NCBI GenBank assembly: GCA_030424715.1
Contig: JAUHWH010000006.1
Coordinates: 176,416-240,415 of the forward strand
Reading direction: 5' to 3'
Length of the DNA: 64,000 bases
Origin: Bdellovibrionia bacterium
GTDB taxonomy: Bacteria; Bdellovibrionota; Bdellovibrionia; Bdellovibrionales; JAGQZY01
The notes beneath the pieces are model-generated. The model was given only the letters and a program-made list of their open reading frames with translations, ran no database searches and was not told the DNA's origin. The number at the start of each line of letters is the position of its first letter. Within the stretch, counting starts at the first letter, position 1. Below, piece by piece: positions 54,462 through 64,000 of the stretch. The position numbers and the translations under genes were made by a program.

Positions 54462-54812
54462 AGAGACCGGTACCCCTATTCGGCATATGGTCATTCTTTT
54501 TTGAGTTCAATGAAAAGTTAAAGCTATGAATCGCTTTGTCGAGACATTCGATATTTTCAATAGACTCTAACCGTGCTGCCAGCAAAAACTAAGTTTTGTA
54601 TTTTTACTTGGTGACAACAGATATAGTTTCTTCAATTGAAACGTTGAGTTTTTAGTCACTGTTTACTCCGTCAACAAGGAGTCTCATAATGAATATTGTT
54701 ACTACAGTTGTATTAACCACTTAGCTCGTTGAAACTCTCATCTATGAATGGCCTAATTCGTGCATTGTCTTTTAATGTGTAATGTACAGTTTTATTTCTC
54801 CAGGGGGGAGCA
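54462..54812. other. 351-base intergenic region with a minimal ORF
   Basis: Upstream of the 54813 lipoprotein. No normal gene. It contains AAGGAG followed at ATG 54689 by an 11-codon frame (54689-54724), possibly a leader peptide or start remnant. AT-rich around 54590-54640. Confidence 0.4.
54689..54724 (+). other. 11-codon ORF with strong ribosome-binding site
   Basis: ATG-initiated MNIVTTVVLTT then TAG, with AAGGAG eight bases before the ATG. Could be a regulatory leader peptide for the lipoprotein 88 bases downstream, or the fossil of a lost gene. Confidence 0.3.
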
Positions 54813-56048
54813 ATGCTTACTAAAAAACCAACTCTGATTACGTTTGGGGTTTCATCGATTCTTCTTTTCTTGCTTTTTCAAGCTTGTGGGAAAATTCAAG
54901 GAGGAGAAGATCAGATCTCCGCCAGCGTTGCCGATGCTCCTGTAGGTAACTCTATCGACTCATCGGGGCCGACTCAACAGGACAGAGGGGATGAATTAAT
55001 TCCAATCAATGTTTTTCAACCCATAGAACGCCCTGACAATGGTGATAATGCGGACAATGCGGATAACACGGATAACACGGATAATGCGGATAATGCGGAT
55101 AATGCGGATAATGCGGATAATACGGATAATACGGATAATACGGATAACGAAACCGGCACATTCACAATGTGTGATGTCAACCGACACACGTCAGAATTGC
55201 GGAATGGTATAGCCGACACAGTCTGTCTGTCGAACCAATTTCAATCAACAACATCCTCGGGTCACGTCGTAGACTATGACCAGCTTCAAGACACTCTTAT
55301 TGTTGACCCAGAGCTAAGCCGCGACTTGTCTTTGTCTCTCAGAGGATCTAACACTGTCGTTGTTGAAAATTCAAGAGACCTTGTAAGTTACGTGTTTATG
55401 CCAGCTGTCAGTGGGCATCAAGCACAAGTGCTTCTGAAGACCCAAGGTGGTGGAACTATCGCAGTGCTAAGTGCCGGCGAAACCAACACGCGATTTGATA
55501 TGAACGGCCAAGCTTTTGGGGTGAGTGAAGCCCCGCTACAGTTTGCAACCTGGGGCGTTCCTCGTCAGTCTCTGTGCGACTACAGAAGAGTGAACGGAGT
55601 ACAGGGCACTTACGAACTTAAAACCGAACAAAAAGATATTATATGCCTTTCAAACCAATTTCAAACAACAACGGCATCAGGCTCCATCGTCGACTATGAC
55701 CTCAAAGAAGATACCATTTTCGTCGATCCTACTTTGAGTTTTGAGTACACTTTGACCCTTCGTGGAAGAAACACTGTGGTTATTGAAAATTCGAGTCATA
55801 TTACAAAATTCGTTTTTTCTCCAGCGACATCCAGCGGACAGAAGGCCTCGGTGCTACTGAAAACCTCTAGCGGAGGAATCGTCATGGTATTAAGTGCCGG
55901 AGAGACTTCCACACAAATCGCTTTGAATGACCAAACTTTTGGGATTGATGAAGTCCCAACAAAGTTTGCCAGCGCTGGTATTTCTAGCCAGTCTATCTGT
56001 GATTATAGAGAAGAGGCCGGCATTCCTCTGTATGACGATTGTAGATAA
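54813..56048 (+). CDS. Lipoprotein with Asn-Asp tandem repeats and two homologous domains
   Basis: 411 residues. Lipobox LFQA-Cys25 after AGGGGGG. Residues about 75-113 are repeated Asp-Asn-(Ala/Thr) triplets. Two about 145-residue homologous domains follow, each with C(L)SNQFQ(S/T)TT(A/S)SG, VDYD...DT..VDP, NTVV(V/I)ENS and VLSAGET, then a truncated third start (CDYREE). A beta-rich, surface-exposed repeat protein; function unknown. A copy of the dnaE2 3' end lies just beyond it. Confidence 0.75.
   Translation: MLTKKPTLITFGVSSILLFLLFQACGKIQGGEDQISASVADAPVGNSIDSSGPTQQDRGDELIPINVFQPIERPDNGDNADNADNTDNTDNADNADNADNADNTDNTDNTDNETGTFTMCDVNRHTSELRNGIADTVCLSNQFQSTTSSGHVVDYDQLQDTLIVDPELSRDLSLSLRGSNTVVVENSRDLVSYVFMPAVSGHQAQVLLKTQGGGTIAVLSAGETNTRFDMNGQAFGVSEAPLQFATWGVPRQSLCDYRRVNGVQGTYELKTEQKDIICLSNQFQTTTASGSIVDYDLKEDTIFVDPTLSFEYTLTLRGRNTVVIENSSHITKFVFSPATSSGQKASVLLKTSSGGIVMVLSAGETSTQIALNDQTFGIDEVPTKFASAGISSQSICDYREEAGIPLYDDCR
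55035..55151 (+). repeat. 9-base tandem repeat (GATAAYRCG), about 13 units
   Basis: Units read GACAAT/GATAAT followed by GGT, GCG or ACG, encoding Asp-Asn-Ala or Asp-Asn-Thr. The unit is a multiple of three, so copy-number change alters linker length, not frame. Recent expansion is likely, as neighbouring units are identical. Confidence 0.85.
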
Positions 56049-56566
56049 GACTGACAACAAAATGCCTTTGAGCAAAAACCTCTCACCTGAGCCATGATTG
56101 ATATTCATCGCTCAGTAGCCACGGGATTGGTGTTTACTATTTTCTAAAGTTTGGTCGCCAAAATGATTGGGTGTCAGACCGAAAGTCTCTACCTCGCCCA
56201 AACCCTAACCTAGTGACACAGGCCTTAATATCAAGCCACGCAACGACTCTTAGAGCAGCGACGCTATTTGTTTGCCACCCCGGTTGGCAATCTGGCTAAC
56301 CCTTTGTGTTAGAGAAGGGCGGTCGCTAAAGCCCAGTCGTTGGATCTCAAAATTCATTAAAAAAGAGTCTTGGTAGCTAAGTAATTAAAAGTAAAAGCAT
56401 TTATTGGTTTAGAGGGTGCGATGGCTGCCCATATTATTGACACTAAACTTTGATGCTTCGAGAAAATATTTCTGAATTTTGCAGAAAATTCCAAAAAAAC
56501 AGCCTCTGGTGTTATAACCCAGCCATTGAAAGAACCAAGTCACTTTTTAAACCAAGAGGTATTTTT
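56049..56566. other. 518-base region holding a decayed dnaE2 3' end
   Basis: At 56205-56252, PSDTGLNIKPRNDS then TAG mirrors the end of dnaE2 (PSNDRGLNIRPRNYY). Most differing bases are at codon third positions. An in-frame TAA just upstream ends the homology. TTTGGTCGC lies at 56150. No intact gene. Confidence 0.5.
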
Positions 56567-57589
56567 ATGATCCGTTCGAAAAGTCTAAATTGGATGCTTG
56601 CTTTGTCCCTTTGTGGGGGCGTCATGGCATGCTCATCAGACAACGACTCACCCGTAACAACCAAAGCCAGCGAAGAAAAAGCTAAGCCAACGCCACGCGA
56701 GGTTTATACTGGGCAGGTCGAAACTCACAACCAATTGGTCAAAGAGATCAACGATATGGGAGCCCCCAGCGCAGATTGGGATCTTTCTAAAGTGAGAGAC
56801 TTGCAAGCCAAGACTTTTCAACTGGAATCAGTAGAAAAAGCAATTAAGAACGGTAAGTTCGATGCTAAAATGGTGGCTGACAACTCCATGGAGATTCTAG
56901 GGATTCGTATTTGGGCCGACAAAATCTCGAAAGAGAAAAATGCAGCCATTGTTAATGCAAGCGAACTTAATAAAGCGGCGGCTGCTCTTGTCAGTAAGCG
57001 AATCATGTCTGGTGCCTACCAAAACCGAATCAATGTGATTATGGCACAGTGGGATGACCTCAAAGTTGAAAAAGAAAATAAAGACGACGAAGACGAAGTG
57101 TTGACGGCTCAAAAGGTGGCTCAACGCATGATGGGCGGAGACATTGAGTCTCTTATTAAAGCCTTGAACACGGTTTCGGGTTTAGCCGATTTGGCTATTG
57201 CTAGCATCGAATCTGAGCAGGCGGAACTTGAAATTATGAAGACTGAAAACCCGAGCTCTGCGGTCGCTTTTCAAATGCAAATCGACAGTATTGCTGAGAA
57301 GGTCAAAGAGTTGAATGAGAAGAAGGCTAAAGCAGCTGAGATGATGACAATAGCTACGGACGCTGTCATTGCAACAGCTCAGTTTGCTCAAGAGAAAAGC
57401 ACCGAAGTGTCAGTTGATGCTTCTGTTGTTTCCAATTGGTCTGCATTTAATAAAGACGCTGCAGAGCAGTTGATGGCATCGACTGATCCAACCTATGCTG
57501 GTGTAGCCAGCCTTGAAAACCTGGTCAACGACGAAGGTGCTCTCACTGTGACAGAGATTGTTACTGAATTAGAAAAGAACAAAGACTAA
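56567..57589 (+). CDS. Helical lipoprotein of unknown function
   Basis: 340 residues from ATG 56567 with AAGAGGT upstream. Lipobox VMA-Cys22. The mature protein is almost all helix, Ala/Lys/Glu-rich, with heptad patterning (EKVKELNEKKAKAAEMM), indicating a long coiled coil. No family recognised. A strong terminator follows. Confidence 0.7.
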   Translation: MIRSKSLNWMLALSLCGGVMACSSDNDSPVTTKASEEKAKPTPREVYTGQVETHNQLVKEINDMGAPSADWDLSKVRDLQAKTFQLESVEKAIKNGKFDAKMVADNSMEILGIRIWADKISKEKNAAIVNASELNKAAAALVSKRIMSGAYQNRINVIMAQWDDLKVEKENKDDEDEVLTAQKVAQRMMGGDIESLIKALNTVSGLADLAIASIESEQAELEIMKTENPSSAVAFQMQIDSIAEKVKELNEKKAKAAEMMTIATDAVIATAQFAQEKSTEVSVDASVVSNWSAFNKDAAEQLMASTDPTYAGVASLENLVNDEGALTVTEIVTELEKNKD

Positions 57590-57627
57590 GTTTTTCTAGT
57601 CACAGGAAATTTGATATTTACGATTGA

Positions 57628-57655
57628 AAAACCCAGCACGAATGCTGGGTTTTTT
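57628..57655 (+). terminator. Intrinsic terminator after the helical lipoprotein
   Basis: Stem AACCCAGCA/TGCTGGGTT with loop CGAA, followed by TTTTTT. Stable and well formed. Confidence 0.9.
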
Positions 57656-57768
57656 GTTTTGAAATCGGTTAAGAACGCCCTCCTAAAAAAGTGCATCAGT
57701 TTGAGCCACTCGGTCTCTTTTAAAGACATTGTTTATTCGTTTTGTGTCAAAAAATACTGGCGTTTGGC

Positions 57769-57795
57769 TTAGGTTTTAGCCCTTTTTGCCGATGA
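57769..57795 (+). promoter_or_regulatory. FliA (sigma-28)-like promoter of the first fibre gene
   Basis: TTAGGTTT, 11 bases, GCCGATGA, against consensus TAAAGTTT-N11-GCCGATAA. The -10 ends nine bases before GTG 57805, so the transcript would have almost no leader. The second fibre gene has the same arrangement. Confidence 0.55.
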
Positions 57796-57804
57796 GTACT
57801 TGTT

Positions 57805-60648
<2,844 letters not shown>

Positions 60649-60663
60649 AGGAGACTTAAAGAC

Positions 60664-60984
60664 ATGTTCAGAACATCTTTTCTTTTTTTAAGTTTGCCTT
60701 TTTTGACTATCGGTTTGTGCTTGGTCCTTAGCGGCTGTCAGACATCGGGCCCTTCAGCTAAGGCGACGGTGATTCAGTCTTGTCCCGGGGGTATGACTCC
60801 GGTTATTGGTGTGAACAATAAAGCCATGGGCTGTCAGCCTGCAGCAGGCAACCTCATTGAGGAGGGACAGGCTTGCTCGTCAAAACATACTGGTGGCGAA
60901 ACGGTTGACCGTCTCGGGAATCGCTTTCGTTGTGTGAATAATTCTGAAAAAAAATTAAAATCAACTTCTAAGGAAACATTATGA
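60664..60984 (+). CDS. Small cysteine-containing lipoprotein
   Basis: 106 residues from ATG 60664 (AAAGGAG upstream). Lipobox VLSG-Cys25. The mature part has four further cysteines and no known domain. It lies 15 bases after the fibre gene and overlaps the glycine-rich gene (ATGA), so it is co-expressed and might anchor or chaperone the fibre. Confidence 0.7.
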   Translation: MFRTSFLFLSLPFLTIGLCLVLSGCQTSGPSAKATVIQSCPGGMTPVIGVNNKAMGCQPAAGNLIEEGQACSSKHTGGETVDRLGNRFRCVNNSEKKLKSTSKETL

Positions 60985-62264
60985 AAGTTGTTAATCGTAA
61001 AAAACGAAAATCCCTTCTTCCTTGTGTTGTCGGCGCCGCAGTTTTAGGTTTCGGCCCCGCACTTTTTGCAGCACCCGTCTGGCAGCGGATTACAGGTAAT
61101 CCGGCTCAGTCGGGGAGCGCTTGCAACAAAGTGTATACCGCCAACACATCTTACGCGGTCCCTTTTGATGTGACCTTGTACGTTACTGGCTACGGCGGCG
61201 GCGGCGGCGGCGGTGCTGGTGCTTCCGGCGGAGCCGGTGGTGGCGGAGGCAATCCGGGAAACAGTGGTCCAGGTAGTGGCGGTGCCGGTGGTGCTTCTGG
61301 TGCGAGTGGCGCTGGCGGAGATGGCGGTATCAGCGCTGTTCGGATCAATGGCTCGACGGTCGTTCAGTTCAATGGCGGAGCTGGTGGCGCGGTTGGTGTT
61401 AATGGAGCTGATGGGGCGAGTAGTTATACAACTGTCGTGATTAGTAGTGGGGACCAGGTTGAATTCATTGTCGCCGGCGGTGGCGGCGGTGGCGGCGGTG
61501 CTGGCGGCGGCGGCGGCGGCGGTGGCGGCGGTAGCGCGTATCTTAGTGATTATGGTGGTGCCGGTGGCGGTGGCGGTGCTGGCGGCGGAGGTGGAGCCGG
61601 CGGTGTTGGAGCTGGGTTGGCTGTGAGTGCGACCTCTGGTACTGCGGGTGCTGTCGGCGGCGGCGGCGGCGGTGGCGGTGGTGGTTGTTCCACCCCAAGT
61701 ACTTCAAACGGGGGTGCCGGAGGGGCGCCCGGAGCTTCTGGAGGCAATGGTAGTGGTTGTACCTATTCGCCTGGGACCGGTGGTGGTCCTGGAGCCAGCG
61801 GTAATGGTGGTTCCGGGCTAAACTCCCACTCTGCCGCTGGAGGAGGTGGTGGTGGCGGCGGTTTTGGCGGTAACGGTGGTAATGGTGGGAACGGCGGTAC
61901 GTACGGTGCTGTTGGTCAGCGAGGCTTTGCTGGCGATGGTGGAGAAGGCGGCGGTGGCGGCGGTAGCTATTCATATTCCGGAGGCGCCGGGGGAAGCGAT
62001 GGGGTCACCGGTGCTGCTGGGCCAGGCACAGCTGGCTCGAGTGGAGCCTCTGGCAGTAATGGCACTGATGGTTCGGGACAGGCCGGTGCCGGAGGCGTCG
62101 CTGGAACCGCTGCTGGTGGCTCCCCCTCAGGCGGCGCGACAGTCCCTGGCACTAGTGGTGCTGGAGGTAGTGGTGGTAATGGTGGTGGCGGAGCAAGTGG
62201 CGGCTCCGGCGGCGCAGCAGGCTCTATCACGATCTCTTACCAAGGTCCCAGTTGCTTTTTTTAA
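60981..62264 (+). CDS. Glycine-rich secreted adhesin-like protein
   Basis: 427 residues from ATG 60981. After the signal (SLLPCVVGAAVLGFGPALFAA), a short domain AAPVWQRITGN...YAVPFDVTLYVTGYG leads into about 330 residues of Gly-rich runs (GGGGGG, GAGG, GASG). It ends in SITISYQGPSCFF. Poly-Gly sandwich tips of phage adhesins (gp38-type) and PE-PGRS-like proteins share this composition. Probably a surface or fibre-tip protein. Coupled to the preceding lipoprotein. Confidence 0.75.
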   Translation: MKVVNRKKRKSLLPCVVGAAVLGFGPALFAAPVWQRITGNPAQSGSACNKVYTANTSYAVPFDVTLYVTGYGGGGGGGAGASGGAGGGGGNPGNSGPGSGGAGGASGASGAGGDGGISAVRINGSTVVQFNGGAGGAVGVNGADGASSYTTVVISSGDQVEFIVAGGGGGGGGAGGGGGGGGGGSAYLSDYGGAGGGGGAGGGGGAGGVGAGLAVSATSGTAGAVGGGGGGGGGGCSTPSTSNGGAGGAPGASGGNGSGCTYSPGTGGGPGASGNGGSGLNSHSAAGGGGGGGGFGGNGGNGGNGGTYGAVGQRGFAGDGGEGGGGGGSYSYSGGAGGSDGVTGAAGPGTAGSSGASGSNGTDGSGQAGAGGVAGTAAGGSPSGGATVPGTSGAGGSGGNGGGGASGGSGGAAGSITISYQGPSCFF

Positions 62265-62294
62265 GGCAGACCACTCTGTTGGTATAGTTGGGTG

Positions 62295-62747
62295 ATGATG
62301 CAAAAAAATAACAAGCGATTGTGGCTGTTTTTTTTATTCGTCGCCATTTTGTTAAGCGGTCTCGCGTGGGCGTTGTTAAGGATATCCGCAAGTCCCCCGC
62401 CCACGATAGAAAAAGATCCTATAGATCTAGGCGATTCGATAAGTGTTGAAGAGAATTCACCAAGCTTACTGCCACCAAAAATCGAAGAAGTGGTTGAGCC
62501 TCCATCCGTCAAACCTTCAAAACCAATACCAGAGCAACCAGAGCCTGCTCCCATTCAAAAGCGTTCCGTTATAAAGTCACAAAACGAATTAGGACGGCGA
62601 GCCAGATCGCGTTCAATTGCCAAGCCCCGCAGAAGTCGCCCTCGCAAAGCCTCTAGCTCAGGGGTCTCAGTCGAGCAAAAGGATGGTGCAAGAGAAAAAC
62701 CGCACTCGTCCCGCCGCAGTCGCTCCCGAAAAGCCAATCCTGATTGA
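62295..62747 (+). CDS. Single-pass membrane protein with Pro- and Arg/Ser-rich tail
   Basis: 150 residues from ATG 62295 (ATG 62298 or GTG 62292 also possible). One membrane span (LWLFFLFVAILLSGLAWALL), a periplasm-facing Pro/Glu-rich linker (TonB-like in composition only), then a basic RRARSRS...RRSRSRK tail. Unknown function; lies between the two fibre genes and might link envelope layers. Confidence 0.6.
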   Translation: MMQKNNKRLWLFFLFVAILLSGLAWALLRISASPPPTIEKDPIDLGDSISVEENSPSLLPPKIEEVVEPPSVKPSKPIPEQPEPAPIQKRSVIKSQNELGRRARSRSIAKPRRSRPRKASSSGVSVEQKDGAREKPHSSRRSRSRKANPD

Positions 62748-63087
62748 TAGCAGAGCGGCCTTCCAACTTTCAGTTTAGTAGCTTCGACTACACTAACTAA
62801 ATTTTATTAACCCTAGTGCTCATAAGAGTTTGAGACAGTGCAGGTTTTTTAAAAAATGGCAGGTCACCCTAGATTCCAAAATCGACGAGTTCCATTGCGA
62901 AAAGGATTGCACCTTTCTCTCCGTAAAAAACTTCTTTTAACAGCAAAACAGTTTGCAGCTTTCTATTAAAAAGGTCGTATCAAGGTGAGCCGTCAAGTCT
63001 CTTTTTAAGACAGGTTTTACTCTTTTTTGTATAAAAGAACGGGTGTTTAGCTCATGTTTCAGTTCGTTATACCGATAAATATTTGTT
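62748..63087. other. Intergenic region before the second fibre gene
   Basis: 340 bases without a gene. Its last 46 bases align closely with the sequence before the first fibre gene. T-rich stretches and a FliA-like promoter lie near the end. Confidence 0.5.
63052..63078 (+). promoter_or_regulatory. FliA (sigma-28)-like promoter of the second fibre gene
   Basis: TCATGTTT, 11 bases, ACCGATAA (seven of eight match the -10 consensus). It ends nine bases before GTG 63088, exactly as at the first fibre gene. Confidence 0.55.
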
Positions 63088-64000
63088 GTGAAAAATCTTG
63101 TCCGTTTTCTAATTATAGCCGGCTTTACTTTGTCCAGCGCATTGGCGCTTGGATCTCCTGCTAAATTTACCTATCAAGGTCAAATCGTAACGCCCACCGG
63201 ACACGCTCTAGAGGGCAACAATGTCACATTCACAATCGAAGTTCTTTCTCCTGGCGCTGAAGAGTGTGTGCTCTACGAAGAAAAGCACACTCTTAACATG
63301 ACCGGTTCCAACGGTGTGTTTGCCCTCACTGTTGGAGAAGGTTCTCGCAGTGGTTCTGATTACGAAGATTTAGCTCCCAATGACTTAGCCAAAGCCTTGA
63401 GCAACAGCACGGGCGTTGTATCTCCAACGACTTGTGCTTCTGTGGGTAGTTATACGCCAGCCGCCGATCACGGTCGCCAATTGCGAGTCACCTTTGACGA
63501 TGGTACGGGTCCTCAAACATTGACTCAAAATCACAACATCGTCAGTGTACCCTACGCAACGAATGCTGGCAGTATTGCTGGTCTAGCACCAGGTGACCTT
63601 CTCAATGTGAATACCGATGGAACCTATGTCTTGACCCAAGCCAATCTACAAAATGTTTTTGACGGCGCCAATCACACGGAACTCTTAGCCCTTATTGGCG
63701 GAAGCAGCTCGCAGTATTTACAGAGTAGCCCCAGTGGCGATTTTTCAATGAACTCTAATAAAATCACCAATGTCGCAACGCCAACAGCGGCTAACGATGC
63801 CACGAATAAAAATTATGTTGATAACTCCATTGGTGGGGCAGCCGCTGACAATTCTACGATCACCGGGCTTGCTGCTGGTCAATCCGGCCACGTGATGTAC
63901 TGGGATGGCAACCAATGGACCGCAGGAGCTCCGGCAGGAGACTCTACAAAGTTAGCTCTAGCGGGGGGAACCATGTCGGGTGCCATTAACATGGGTAACC
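63088..64000 (+). CDS. Second fibre protein, near-duplicate (partial at window end)
   Basis: Starts GTG 63088 and runs off the window. The 304 visible residues are nearly identical to residues 1-304 of the 57805 protein: same signal, [20 protein letters not shown] domain, [20 protein letters not shown] and the [19 protein letters not shown] segment. Most DNA differences are silent, so the duplication is recent and the protein constrained. Whether it also has a collagen-like stalk lies beyond this window. Confidence 0.9.
   Translation, partial: MKNLVRFLIIAGFTLSSALALGSPAKFTYQGQIVTPTGHALEGNNVTFTIEVLSPGAEECVLYEEKHTLNMTGSNGVFALTVGEGSRSGSDYEDLAPNDLAKALSNSTGVVSPTTCASVGSYTPAADHGRQLRVTFDDGTGPQTLTQNHNIVSVPYATNAGSIAGLAPGDLLNVNTDGTYVLTQANLQNVFDGANHTELLALIGGSSSQYLQSSPSGDFSMNSNKITNVATPTAANDATNKNYVDNSIGGAAADNSTITGLAAGQSGHVMYWDGNQWTAGAPAGDSTKLALAGGTMSGAINMGN

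Noticed and set aside
54996..55219. Ile/Arg or Val/Leu/Ser repetitive minus-strand frames
   Set aside because: Antisense of the 9-base tandem repeat within the lipoprotein.
61543..62230. His/Arg-rich and Pro-rich minus-strand frames
   Set aside because: Antisense of the GGN-rich glycine gene; composition is dictated by the plus-strand codons.

Overview
The window looks like chromosomal DNA from a predatory or predator-related Gram-negative bacterium of the Bdellovibrionota (Bdellovibrio-like). This is an inference from combined traits: mid-range GC, many signal-peptide and lipoprotein genes with no close family, an imuA-imuB-dnaE2 mutasome, a DASH cryptochrome overlapping a DUF2805 gene, stand-alone peptidoglycan enzymes, and a large locus of phage-fibre-like and collagen-like surface proteins. 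There are no rRNA genes, CRISPR arrays or intact prophages. One tRNA gene (tRNA-Cys) is present.

Layout. 1-3.3 kb: the end of an unknown gene, a secreted DNA/RNA endonuclease, an outer-membrane barrel and a DUF4214-like lipoprotein. 3.7-7.2 kb: macro domain, PPK2 polyphosphate kinase, CBS pair and bifunctional NAD(P)HX repair enzyme, a nucleotide and stress metabolism run. 7.3-8.8 kb: a tight operon of two YeeE/YedE-type membrane proteins, a DUF2892 protein and a lipoprotein cytochrome c. 8.9-16.9 kb: an AAA_28-type NTPase, small orphans, the NfeD/SPFH pair, a SpoIID-like protein, a Xer recombinase and ComM. 17.0-19.6 kb: a tRNA-Cys gene followed by an AT-richer islet with a metallopeptidase-like secreted protein and remnants of a serine recombinase and an IS3-type transposase. 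19.8-30 kb: a beta-helix surface protein, a divergent two-component pair, a lipid phosphatase/lipid kinase pair, and several secreted orphans. 30.7 kb: a knottin-like secreted peptide. 31.3-38.6 kb: a three-gene operon around a very large class A penicillin-binding protein. 38.7-40.2 kb: DUF2805 and cryptochrome. 41.4-42.5 kb: an RRM protein, two paralogous small zinc ribbons and a protein resembling a ribosome hibernation factor. 42.6-48.6 kb: a sigma-54 activator with a degenerate receiver, a basic/acidic pair of secreted proteins, an XRE regulator, an ATP-grasp/aspartoacylase pair and a DUF4214-like protein. 49.1-54.5 kb: the imuA-imuB-dnaE2 cassette. 54.8-57.6 kb: two lipoproteins. 57.8-64 kb: a fibre locus with two near-duplicate fibre genes (the second cut by the window end), a cysteine-containing lipoprotein, a glycine-rich adhesin-like protein and a basic single-pass membrane protein.

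The most notable system is the fibre locus. Both fibre genes combine a signal peptide, phage-tail-fibre-like shaft modules and, in the complete copy, about 112 Gly-X-Y triplets. Both start directly downstream of matching FliA(sigma-28)-like promoter sequences, which suggests motility-phase expression of prey-contact or attachment fibres. Secondary points of interest are the knottin-like peptide, the giant PBP operon, the RRM/zinc-ribbon cluster, a phosphomimetic pseudo-receiver, and a decayed copy of the dnaE2 3' end flanking an adjacent lipoprotein gene.
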